The notes beneath the pieces were generated by a model. That model searched no databases. It was not told the origin of the DNA and worked only from the letters and a program-made list of their open reading frames with translations. The position numbers and the translations under genes are program-made. A stretch of DNA of 5,832 nt from Dehalococcoidia bacterium UBA7891 (lineage in GTDB: Bacteria > Chloroflexota > Dehalococcoidia > Lucifugimonadales > UBA826): assembly GCA_002500485.1 (NCBI GenBank), contig DLRJ01000082.1, positions 3,031 through 8,862 of the forward strand, in the 5' to 3' direction. The first letter of the stretch is position 1. Each line of letters opens with the position of its first letter. Shown here one piece after another: positions 1-5,823 of the stretch.

Positions 1-44
1 TCTTAATCAGTAGGTTCACGGTTCAAGTCCGTGGCGGGTCACCA
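1..44 (+). tRNA. tRNA-Lys(CUU), 3' part, cut by the window edge
   Basis: The first base fits tRNA position 33, so the window begins inside the anticodon loop. The CTT at 2-4 is then the anticodon, followed by AA and the 3' half of the anticodon stem (TCAGT, 7-11). The T arm is complete: CACGG (17-21), loop TTCAAGT (22-28) and CCGTG (29-33) pair perfectly, with the conserved G53, T54, T55, C56, A58 and C61. The acceptor 3' strand GCGGGTC (34-40), discriminator A (41) and an encoded CCA (42-44) follow. The 5' half (acceptor 5' strand, D arm) lies outside the window, so the isotype rests on the anticodon and on overall likeness to bacterial lysine tRNAs. Confidence 0.93.
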
Positions 45-73
45 GCCCCTTCCTTCAAAACACAACAAATCTG

Positions 74-112
74 TAGCTAAATGTCCCCTGTCCCGGACCA
101 TGCACTTAGCTG
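74..112 (+). repeat. Imperfect inverted repeat downstream of the tRNA
   Basis: Bases 74-84 pair with 102-112 through nine Watson-Crick or wobble pairs on either side of one A-C mismatch. The core is AGCTAA (75-80) against TTAGCT (106-111), around a 17-base C-rich loop. It starts 30 bases after the tRNA CCA end, so it could be a 3' trailer structure or a transcription stop. No T tract follows, so it is not a standard intrinsic terminator. It may be chance. Confidence 0.3.
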
Positions 113-166
113 AATTACTCCAACGGAGGGAATAAAATCCACGTACTTTTTCAAAAATACCTTTAA

Positions 167-231
167 AGATTCATCGATGTAATCTGTTTCAGTCCACGTT
201 TTCGCTGTAGACTTCAGATTCAACAGATTCA
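167..231 (+). repeat. Cluster of AGATTCA direct and inverted repeats upstream of the FKBP gene
   Basis: AGATTCA occurs at 167-173, 216-222 and 225-231, the last two in tandem with a 9-base period. The complement AATCTGTT lies at 181-188. The first copy forms a near-palindrome with it: AGATT, then the self-complementary CATCGATG, then T and AATCT (167-185). AATCTGTT also pairs perfectly over 8 bases with AACAGATT (222-229) and over 6 with CAGATT (215-220), so competing hairpins are possible. The location 33-97 bases before the start codon suits an operator or leader structure. Function is unknown. Confidence 0.35.
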
Positions 232-251
232 TTGACTATCGAATGATTAGC

Positions 252-256
252 GAGGT
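252..256 (+). promoter_or_regulatory. Ribosome-binding site that decides the FKBP start
   Basis: GAGGT sits 7 bases before the ATG at 264. The in-frame ATG at 243 has no purine-rich sequence in front of it, and using it would put this site inside the coding region. The start at 264 is therefore preferred. Confidence 0.65.
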
Positions 257-263
257 AGATAAT

Positions 264-602
264 ATGGCGGATATGACCACAACCGATTCAGGGCTGCAGT
301 ATGAAGTTTTAGTAGCAGGTGGTGGAGCTACACCCGGACCTACGGATACAGTGTCAGCTCACTATCACGGAACCTTTGAAGACGGTCGTGTATTTGATAG
401 TTCAGTAGAGCGCGGCGAGCCGATCGATCTTCCGGTTAATGGTGTTATTGCTGGCTGGCAAGAGGCACTCCAAATCATGAAAGAAGGCGATAAATGGCGT
501 TTGGTAGTCCCACCGGAGCTCGGCTATGGTGCTGCAGGTGTAGGTCCTATCCCGGGAAATACCACTTTAATCTTTGAGGTTGAATTGATAAAAATTAGGT
601 AG
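264..602 (+). CDS. FKBP-type peptidyl-prolyl cis-trans isomerase, single domain
   Basis: Predicted to catalyse cis-trans isomerisation of Xaa-Pro bonds and assist protein folding. The 112-residue protein is essentially one FKBP domain. It has no signal peptide, membrane segment, lipobox or dimerisation helix, so it should act in the cytoplasm, unlike the longer FkpA/Mip proteins. Landmarks in order are AHYHG (32-36; Tyr34 matches FKBP12 Tyr26), GRVFDSS (41-47; Phe44 and Asp45 match Phe36/Asp37), GVIAGW (60-65; Val61, Ile62 and Trp65 match Val55, Ile56 and Trp59), PPELGYG (83-89; Tyr88 matches Tyr82) and a closing TLIFEVEL (101-108). The active-site pocket appears intact. The family's usual IPPN loop reads IPGN (96-99). 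An alternative start at 243 would add seven residues but lacks a ribosome-binding site. The next gene begins 141 bases downstream on the same strand with no evident functional link. Confidence 0.93.
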   Translation: MADMTTTDSGLQYEVLVAGGGATPGPTDTVSAHYHGTFEDGRVFDSSVERGEPIDLPVNGVIAGWQEALQIMKEGDKWRLVVPPELGYGAAGVGPIPGNTTLIFEVELIKIR

Positions 603-686
603 TTGAGTGGCTTGAAAATGGCGAAGCATCCCAATGATCAAGAAGAAGTCATAGAATAGAATCCCCTTCTCTTACAATAATCTAAG

Positions 687-714
687 TGGAATCTGTTCCA
701 GTATTCTTTTCTTT
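687..714 (+). terminator. Weak terminator-like hairpin after the FKBP gene
   Basis: TGGAA (687-691) and TTCCA (696-700) form a 5-bp stem closed by a TCTG tetraloop. The next 14 bases (701-714) are T-rich. The stem is short and A/T-rich and the T tract is interrupted, so termination would be inefficient. The hairpin overlaps a near repeat of the motif at 181-193, so it may instead be a binding site. Confidence 0.25.
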
Positions 715-717
715 AGA

Positions 718-722
718 AGAGG
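718..722 (+). promoter_or_regulatory. Ribosome-binding site of the lipid kinase gene, pointing to a start at 732
   Basis: AGAGG lies 9 bases before an in-frame ATC at 732 but 21 bases before the first standard start codon, GTG at 744, which is too far for normal initiation. The in-frame stop TAG at 714-716 limits how far upstream the gene can extend, and no ATG, GTG, TTG or CTG lies in frame between it and 744. GAGGT (719-723) is followed by its complement ACCTC (725-729), but a one-base loop rules out a simple hairpin. Confidence 0.45.
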
Positions 723-743
723 TTACCTCCAATCAAATTTGCA

Positions 744-1619
744 GTGATTGCCAATCCCCACAGCGGAAAAAAAGAAAGCCGTCAGGTGCTGGATTTGGTT
801 ACCCCTATTTTTGAGTCCAATGGTATCGAACTTTCCATAATAAATACTGAATTTCCCGGACATGCCAAGGATCTCACAGCTGCATTGGATCTCGATATTT
901 ACCATGGCTTGTTGGTCGTGGGTGGCGACGGTACTTTTCATGAGGTAGTAAACGGTCTTCTCAATCGTACAGACGGCAAAATCTTACCTATAGGTTTGAT
1001 CCCAGCTGGCTCAGGGAATTCTGTACTGCATGACCTTGATCTCATCACCCCTGCAAAGGCTGCCAGGGCAATAATTGCGGGAAACACCCGTTTTATTGAT
1101 GTGGCCCAGATTCAGATGAATCACCTTCTCACCTATTCGATTAACCTGATTGGTTGGGGACTTGTAACGGATGTTGGGAAAAGATCAGAAGCTTTTCGTT
1201 GGCTGGGCCCAAGTCGCTATACCCTTTCCAGCATTATTGAAATATTTTTGCGAAAAACCCGGAAAGCTAGATTAGTCATAGATCAAAAAACAATAGTAGG
1301 ACAATTTTCTTTCATAGCGGCATGTAACTCCGTCCACGTAGGGAAAGGAATGAAAATGGCACCGTCTGCAGAGTTAAGTGACGGACTTATAGATCTCCTT
1401 ACTGTAGAGGGAGACATAACTCGGCGAAGGCTCCTTTCAGTGCTGCCTAAGCTTTTTGACGGCACACACGTCAATGAACCGGAGGTTACCTACTACCAAG
1501 CTTCCAGTTTTTCACTCTATCCGGAAACAGACGACACCTTAAACATCGATGGAGAATTGCTGGGCACCACTCCGATAGATGTTAGCGTACTGAAACATGC
1601 AATCGAGATATTTGCGTAA
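744..1619 (+). CDS. DAGK_cat-family lipid kinase, sphingosine/ceramide-kinase-like
   Basis: Predicted ATP-dependent lipid kinase phosphorylating a lipid hydroxyl such as diacylglycerol or a long-chain base; the substrate cannot be read from sequence. With the GTG start (291 residues), the motifs are NPHSG (4-8), the nucleotide-binding and catalytic GGDGT (60-64) followed by HEVVNG (66-71), PAGSGN (87-92), a GWGLVTDV...RWLGPSRYTL block (137-161), MAPSAELSDGLIDL (205-218) and NIDGEL (267-272). The PAGSGN form, the SE..RWLG block and the TRRRLL...G.HV segment recall human sphingosine and ceramide kinases; bacterial DgkB/YegS proteins usually have a PxGTxN-type loop. No membrane segment is evident, so it probably works as a soluble enzyme at the membrane face. 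The family's first beta strand is cut short by the GTG start. Beginning at ATC 732 would restore KFAV before IANPHSG and fits the ribosome-binding site. Transcription converges with the PhzF gene. Confidence 0.88.
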   Translation: MIANPHSGKKESRQVLDLVTPIFESNGIELSIINTEFPGHAKDLTAALDLDIYHGLLVVGGDGTFHEVVNGLLNRTDGKILPIGLIPAGSGNSVLHDLDLITPAKAARAIIAGNTRFIDVAQIQMNHLLTYSINLIGWGLVTDVGKRSEAFRWLGPSRYTLSSIIEIFLRKTRKARLVIDQKTIVGQFSFIAACNSVHVGKGMKMAPSAELSDGLIDLLTVEGDITRRRLLSVLPKLFDGTHVNEPEVTYYQASSFSLYPETDDTLNIDGELLGTTPIDVSVLKHAIEIFA

Positions 1620-1867
1620 ATCTGAAACACTAAAATTGAAATAGATGTAATAGTCCTCACTTTACTGTCAATGACTAATGCTATTTGTTGTTTCCAACTC
1701 ATTTTCGAGGCCATTCATAATGATCACATTAATACATAGTTCCCATTGGAATACCTACTGAACTTAAGACCCTGAAATGGCTTTTAGTAATGATTCAGTG
1801 AGTTCTGGTTGAGAATAGCATCATAGAAATCGGAGGAAATGGGTGAAGAATGTTGGCAAATGAAATT
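1620..1867. other. Convergent intergenic gap without a recognised feature
   Basis: This 248-base A/T-rich spacer lies between the 3' ends of the lipid kinase and PhzF genes. A bidirectional terminator would be expected. Only weak pairings are visible: TAGTC/GACTA at 1651-1655 and 1673-1677, and CTGAAA/TTTTAG at 1772-1777 and 1782-1787, neither with a proper T tract. A GGAGG at 1832-1836 precedes only a 10-codon frame. Confidence 0.5.
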
Positions 1868-2764
1868 CTAGAGCTTCAGGGTCCCTTCACTTACGAGAAC
1901 ACTATGGCCACCGATCCAAACCCCAACGACTTTTCCTTTTTGCTTTTGGGTCCTGCCGTATAAAACGCTAGGGCGCCCAATTTCTGCGCCCTGCGATATT
2001 GTCCAATTTTTATCGAAATCATCAATATTTTCATATTGGCTTAACAAACCGATAAGAGCACAATTCGCACTACCTGTAGCTGGATCTTCAGACACCCCAT
2101 CTAGGGGGGCAAACATCCTTGCTTTTATGTCGAAATCCTCGACGTTCCTACAATATAAATGGATATATGAAACTCCTGCTTTTTCAAAAAATAATTTGAG
2201 TTTACTAATATCTATTTGAGCTCTCACCAAGGAGTTCACGGATGAAAGTTCAACCAATAGGAAAGGAAGACCTACCGAGGCCACCTGGGGAGGATGAGTG
2301 GTGGTAAGAATTTCGGACTCATTCAGCGTCAGGACAGAGGCTACAAGAGATTTAGAAACCGGATCTCTGATAGATAAAACTTCTGGGGCCGAAAGTTCAC
2401 ACCAAATATATCCTGACTCATCCCTTTTGATTTTTATGGGGACTAACCCTGCTTTTTCTTCGAAGACCACTTCTTTGCCCGTATCTAAAGTTCCGAAAAC
2501 TCCATTTTTTGCCAATATAAATGCTGTCCCAATATTTGGGTGGCCAGCAAAAGGAACTTCCGAATTTGGGGTATAGATACGAACCATTTTCGTCTGCCCG
2601 GCTTCTGGGGGAAAGACGAATGTGGTTTCAGAAAAATTAAATTCCTTAGCTATATTCTGCATTTGAGATTCTGACAAACCCTGAGCCTCGGGTAACACAG
2701 CTAATTGATTCCCTCTAAACATTTGCTTAGTAAAGACATCACAAACAAAATACCGATATACCAT
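1868..2764 (-). CDS. PhzF-family isomerase/epimerase
   Basis: Member of the PhzF/diaminopimelate-epimerase-fold family, cofactor-independent enzymes that move protons or isomerise double bonds. The founding member PhzF acts in phenazine synthesis, but most homologues have unknown substrates. The length (298 residues) is normal for this two-domain fold. Visible motifs are DVFTKQMFRGNQLAV (9-23), the N-terminal catalytic segment NFSETTFV (43-50) with Glu46 matching PhzF Glu45, TPNSEVPFAGHPNIGTA (65-81) with the GHP turn, and the second-domain signature GVSEDPATGSA (223-233) with Asp227 at the expected place. The active site therefore looks intact. No signal peptide or membrane segment is present, so it should be cytoplasmic. 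The ATG start gives the family's usual opening (short strand, then DVF) and has a weak GAG about 5 bases upstream. No phenazine genes are nearby, so a phenazine role is not supported. It is transcribed singly, away from the monooxygenase. Confidence 0.93.
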   Translation of the reverse strand: MVYRYFVCDVFTKQMFRGNQLAVLPEAQGLSESQMQNIAKEFNFSETTFVFPPEAGQTKMVRIYTPNSEVPFAGHPNIGTAFILAKNGVFGTLDTGKEVVFEEKAGLVPIKIKRDESGYIWCELSAPEVLSIRDPVSKSLVASVLTLNESEILTTTHPPQVASVGLPFLLVELSSVNSLVRAQIDISKLKLFFEKAGVSYIHLYCRNVEDFDIKARMFAPLDGVSEDPATGSANCALIGLLSQYENIDDFDKNWTISQGAEIGRPSVLYGRTQKQKGKVVGVWIGGHSVLVSEGTLKL

Positions 2765-3202
2765 GATTTCTCGAATCCCTTAACTGGTTTTTCTATCTCC
2801 AATTATCCCATCTATTGAAAATTTGGGCTTCCGGATATAAAACACAGTCAGTCCATTAAAAGACTCCCTTAGTTGTATAAGTTTTTGGTAGACCATAAAG
2901 TTGCTCTCAGCAATCAAACATCAAAGATGTATAAATTGCAGTCAAGTCCAGTTAGAGCTATTTCCAGAGTTTTCCCAGGGCGGGACTCTAGTAATAAGGA
3001 AGATTCACCTTTGCAGGATTGATAAAATTCACCAGTGTTTGAATGTGCTGATAAAAGGGTACCAAATAGAACTTAGCCGGGCAGGATAGTATTTCGGCAC
3101 CCTGCTTTGTATTCTGTTTTCGGATATTTCCAGGAACAACTGTAGGGATACGCTCCTGATATATATTCTCACAGCTCTAACCTCACACTAGCAGATAAAT
3201 TG

Positions 3203-3232
3203 TTGAACTACCTTTCTTTGGAGAGGTATATT
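3203..3232 (+). promoter_or_regulatory. Candidate sigma70-type promoter of the monooxygenase gene
   Basis: TTGAAC (3203-3208; 4 of 6 to TTGACA) and TATATT (3227-3232; 5 of 6 to TATAAT) are 18 bases apart. Transcription would begin near 3239, giving a leader of about 24 bases before the ATG at 3263. Found by eye; A/T-rich sequence gives such matches by chance. Confidence 0.42.
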
Positions 3233-3254
3233 AAGGAAAATGAATCCTAGGATA

Positions 3255-3258
3255 GAGG
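3255..3258 (+). promoter_or_regulatory. Ribosome-binding site of the monooxygenase gene
   Basis: GAGG sits 4 bases before the ATG at 3263, close but workable. The stronger GAGAGG at 3221-3226 is too far away and overlaps the candidate promoter. Confidence 0.5.
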
Positions 3259-3262
3259 CTCC

Positions 3263-4903
3263 ATGGCACAATCTACAGACTTTGAAGTAAATATTTCGCT
3301 TCAGAAAAAGCTGGATTACGATGCCATCGTGATTGGTGCTGGTATTTCTGGCCTTTACCAACTATACAAATTGAGGGAACTAGGGTTAAAAGTCCGAGTT
3401 TTTGAAACAGGTACAGGGGTTGGAGGAACTTGGTATTGGAACAGATACCCTGGCGCTCGTTTTGATTCAGAAAGTTATTCCTATGCATATTCTTTCTCAG
3501 AAGAACTTTTGGCTGAGTGGAATTGGTCGGAGCATTTTGCTTCACAGCCGGAAATTCTTAGATATCTACAACACGTGACGAGGAAATTCGATCTCATAAA
3601 AGATATTCAATTTTCAAGTGATGTTAAGTCAGCTATTTATGATGATCCAAACCGGAGTTGGGAAATCACTTTGGGTGATGGAAGTAAGTACAGAAGCCGT
3701 TTTTTAATTGCAGGGATAGGTCTACTTTCTCAGCCTACAATGCCAAAAATCGAAGGTATCGATTCCTTTGAAGGCCCTTCATACCATACATCAAGATGGC
3801 CTCATCAGCCCGTGGATTTCTCTAAAAAGAGGGTGGCAATCATTGGAACCGGTGCAAGTGGAGTCCAAGCAATCCAGGAGATCTGCAAAAACGTGGGGCA
3901 GCTGACAGTATTTCAACGGCGCCCCAATTGGTGTGCACCCTTACACAACGACACAATCGGTCCTGAAGAAATGAAGAGGATCAGATCTGGTTACGATGAG
4001 ATGTTCGAACGATGCGATCAAACACAGGCAGGTTTTCTCCACACCGTTGATCCTAGAGGCACCTTCGAAGTAACGGAAAAAGAGAGATTTGAATTCTGGG
4101 AACATTTGTATGCAAGTAAAGGGTTCGGTATATGGCAAGGCAACTTCAAAGACGTTTTGAGTGACCCCGAGGCCAATAAATTAATGTCAGATTTCGTGGC
4201 CGATAAAATACGGACTCGTGTAAATGACCCTGAAATAGCAGAAAAATTAATCCCAAAAGATCACGGCTTTGGAACTAGACGAGTACCACTGGAGACTGAA
4301 TATTTTGAATCCTATAACAGGGAAAATGTGAAACTCATTGATATCACAGAGAACCCCATCTTGCGAATCACACCAACAGGAATATTGACTGAAAGAGAAG
4401 AATTAGAATTCGATTTCATAATATACGCCACTGGATTTAATGCTATCTTGGGTAGCTATGACAGGATTGGCATTCAAGGTACACAAGAAAAAAAATTAAG
4501 AGACCAATGGAAACAAGAATTATCTAGTTTCCTTGGACTGCAAGTTAACAATTTTCCAAATCTATTCATGATCCTTGGTCCTCACGCTCTACTGGGCAAT
4601 AATCCTCGAAGTATCGAATATAACGTTGAGTGGATAACAGATCTCATCCAACACATGGGAGAAAAAGGTTTTACACGAGCGGAAGCAACAGCTGAGGCCG
4701 TTGCCAGTTGGTATGAGTATGTTCTTGAACAGGGTGAAGGCCTGTTATCTAATGAAGTGGATTCTTGGATGACCGGTGTTAACAGCAACCTCGAAGGGAG
4801 GCAAAAAAGGATCATTGCCAGATACAGTGGTAGCCAGGAATCTTACCGTAGCAGGTGTGACGAAGTGGCAGCAAACGGGTATGTAGAATTGAATTTACTC
4901 TGA
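3263..4903 (+). CDS. Type I Baeyer-Villiger monooxygenase (FAD, NADPH)
   Basis: Predicted to use NADPH and O2 to insert an oxygen beside a carbonyl, giving esters or lactones from ketones; sulfoxidation is a common side activity. The 546-residue length fits the cyclohexanone/phenylacetone monooxygenase group. Domains in order: FAD-binding GAGISG (25-30) ending at Glu48; the BVMO motif GGTWYWNRYPGARFD (54-68); the fingerprint FEGPSYHTSRWP (169-180), matching FxGxxxHxxxWP exactly; NADPH-binding GTGASG (195-200) followed by FQRRPNW (217-223); GTRRVPLE (337-344), where Arg340 aligns with the catalytic Arg337 of phenylacetone monooxygenase; and a C-terminal FAD-contact ATGF (389-392). All key residues are present. 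No signal peptide or membrane segment is seen, so it is cytoplasmic. The ATG start is supported by GAGG and by the usual 15-20 residue lead before the first Rossmann strand. An aldolase gene follows 116 bases downstream. The ketone substrate cannot be deduced. Confidence 0.95.
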   Translation: MAQSTDFEVNISLQKKLDYDAIVIGAGISGLYQLYKLRELGLKVRVFETGTGVGGTWYWNRYPGARFDSESYSYAYSFSEELLAEWNWSEHFASQPEILRYLQHVTRKFDLIKDIQFSSDVKSAIYDDPNRSWEITLGDGSKYRSRFLIAGIGLLSQPTMPKIEGIDSFEGPSYHTSRWPHQPVDFSKKRVAIIGTGASGVQAIQEICKNVGQLTVFQRRPNWCAPLHNDTIGPEEMKRIRSGYDEMFERCDQTQAGFLHTVDPRGTFEVTEKERFEFWEHLYASKGFGIWQGNFKDVLSDPEANKLMSDFVADKIRTRVNDPEIAEKLIPKDHGFGTRRVPLETEYFESYNRENVKLIDITENPILRITPTGILTEREELEFDFIIYATGFNAILGSYDRIGIQGTQEKKLRDQWKQELSSFLGLQVNNFPNLFMILGPHALLGNNPRSIEYNVEWITDLIQHMGEKGFTRAEATAEAVASWYEYVLEQGEGLLSNEVDSWMTGVNSNLEGRQKRIIARYSGSQESYRSRCDEVAANGYVELNLL

Positions 4904-5019
4904 TTTGATGGAGCTTCATACGTTAATCATCGGGAAATTTTACAGTTTATATAGTTCCTTCTGGCCAAGATCAAACACCTCTGATACTGTTCCAAAAATT
5001 CAGATTACGGTGAGTTTCA

Positions 5020-5790
5020 ATGCAAATAAATTTAACCAAAAAGAAGCTTAAAAGTGGGGCTCCAGCATTTGGGGCAATTATCCATGAATATTCCCCAGGT
5101 ACCGTGGAACTTTTCGGTGCGATTGGATATGACTTTGTTATGATCGACTGTGAACATGGCGGCATGTCTGTAGACCAAGTAGAAAATATGGTCAGAGGGG
5201 CTGAAGTATTCGGAATTACACCAATAGCACGAATCCCGAATCATGATGCTTCCACTATTTTGAGGTTTTTGGACAGAGGAGTCCAAGGAATCATTGTTCC
5301 CCATATCAATACAAGATCTCAAGCAGAAGGTGTCACGAAGGCAGCTCGGTATCATCCGGAAGGAGATAGGGGGGTCGGTGGAGGTAGAGCCCATGACTAC
5401 GGAATAAACACTACAAGATCAGAATCAACCAAATTCGTGAATGACAATATTCTCGTGATTCCAATGATTGAAGAGGTCGAAGCTATTAAGAATGTGAGTG
5501 AAATCGCTTCAGTTGAAGGAGTTGATGTTTTACATGTTGCTCCGGGAGACCTTTCTCAAAGTATGAGTAATCCGCCTCAATCCGAAGTACGAGAAACTAT
5601 GGATAAGGTAGTACCAAAAATCCGAGGAGCAGGGAAATGGGTTGGAGTAGGCGGTAACTCTCCCAACGATGTTGAAAGGGTGTCTGACTTGATCAATTTG
5701 GGGGCAAATATGATAACCATTGCGGCTCAAGGCCTTATGAAGAGTGGCGCGGAATCATTCCGAAAATCAGTAGAAAACCATTTAACTTAA
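5020..5790 (+). CDS. HpcH/HpaI-family class II aldolase
   Basis: Predicted divalent-metal-dependent aldolase with a TIM-barrel fold. Family members cleave 4-hydroxy-2-oxo acids (4-hydroxy-2-oxoheptanedioate, 2-dehydro-3-deoxyglucarate, 2-keto-3-deoxyrhamnonate) to pyruvate or a near relative plus an aldehyde. The 256-residue length is typical. Residues match HpaI in identity and spacing: His46 in CEHGG (HpaI His45), Arg71 in ARIP (Arg70), Asp85 in LDRG (Asp84), metal ligands Glu151 in PMIEE (Glu149) and Asp177 in PGDLS (Asp175), plus the phosphate-loop-like PEGDRGVGGGR (113-123). The family turn GIIVPHINT (90-98) is present. The ATG at 5020 has GGTGAG (5009-5014) 5 bases upstream. No signal peptide is seen, so it is cytoplasmic. 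It follows the monooxygenase on the same strand, and another gene starts 33 bases after its stop, suggesting co-transcription with that gene. Substrate is unassigned; the loop after RGVGGG differs from HpaI, so HpaI's own substrate should not be assumed. Confidence 0.93.
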   Translation: MQINLTKKKLKSGAPAFGAIIHEYSPGTVELFGAIGYDFVMIDCEHGGMSVDQVENMVRGAEVFGITPIARIPNHDASTILRFLDRGVQGIIVPHINTRSQAEGVTKAARYHPEGDRGVGGGRAHDYGINTTRSESTKFVNDNILVIPMIEEVEAIKNVSEIASVEGVDVLHVAPGDLSQSMSNPPQSEVRETMDKVVPKIRGAGKWVGVGGNSPNDVERVSDLINLGANMITIAAQGLMKSGAESFRKSVENHLT

Positions 5791-5815
5791 CTGCCGTCAA
5801 AAATTAACTTCATAT

Positions 5816-5821
5816 AGGAGG
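5816..5821 (+). promoter_or_regulatory. Strong ribosome-binding site of the next gene
   Basis: A full-consensus AGGAGG 25 bases after the aldolase stop, the best Shine-Dalgarno in the window. It is followed by ATG (5824), GTG (5826) and GTG (5829), spaced 2, 4 and 7 bases from it. The last has the most usual spacing. Confidence 0.6.
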
Positions 5822-5823
5822 CT

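Larger units (their letters stand above)
2765..3262. other. 498-base divergent intergenic region, no convincing gene
   Basis: Separates the start codons of the PhzF (minus) and monooxygenase (plus) genes and must carry both promoters. A plausible plus-strand promoter is seen at 3203-3232; none is convincing for PhzF, though GATAAT and TATAT elements lie upstream of it on the minus strand. A 62-codon plus-strand frame (2901-3089, TTG start) and an overlapping open minus-strand stretch (about 2916-3074) lack good starts, ribosome-binding sites and recognisable motifs. GCAGG and CCTGC at about 3080-3105 could pair around a 15-base loop. The length is large for this gene spacing, so a decayed gene or small RNA is possible but not shown. 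Confidence 0.5.

Noticed and set aside
1..263. tRNA-Lys gene as an attachment site for a genomic island
   Set aside because: No integrase is present and I see no second copy of the tRNA 3' end in the window.
232..263. TTGACT (232-237) and GATAAT (258-263) as a promoter for the FKBP gene
   Set aside because: The 20-base spacing is too long, and transcription would begin inside the FKBP coding region after the ATG at 264.
1620..1867. Bidirectional intrinsic terminator between the convergent genes
   Set aside because: Only 5-6 bp A/T-rich pairings with long loops or no T tract are present.
1832..1965. GGAGG followed by ATG at 1839 or 1850 as a small plus-strand gene between the kinase and PhzF
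   Set aside because: The ATG at 1839 gives only 10 codons. The frame from 1850 runs about 37 codons, mostly antisense to the conserved PhzF gene, with no recognisable motif.
2298..2576. 92-codon plus-strand frame inside the PhzF gene
   Set aside because: Antisense to conserved PhzF coding sequence; its composition follows from the opposite strand.
1868..2764. PhzF homologue as evidence for phenazine or another antibiotic cluster
   Set aside because: The family is broad and mostly uncharacterised, and none of the other phenazine genes is nearby.
2901..3089. 62-codon plus-strand frame with TTG start as a protein gene
   Set aside because: It lacks a ribosome-binding site at proper spacing and any family motif, and the opposite strand is equally open. 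Kept only as a question about the intergenic region.
5032..5394. 120-codon minus-strand frame opposite the aldolase
   Set aside because: Lies wholly antisense to a gene with a complete set of catalytic residues and has no domain-like features; a shadow of codon bias.
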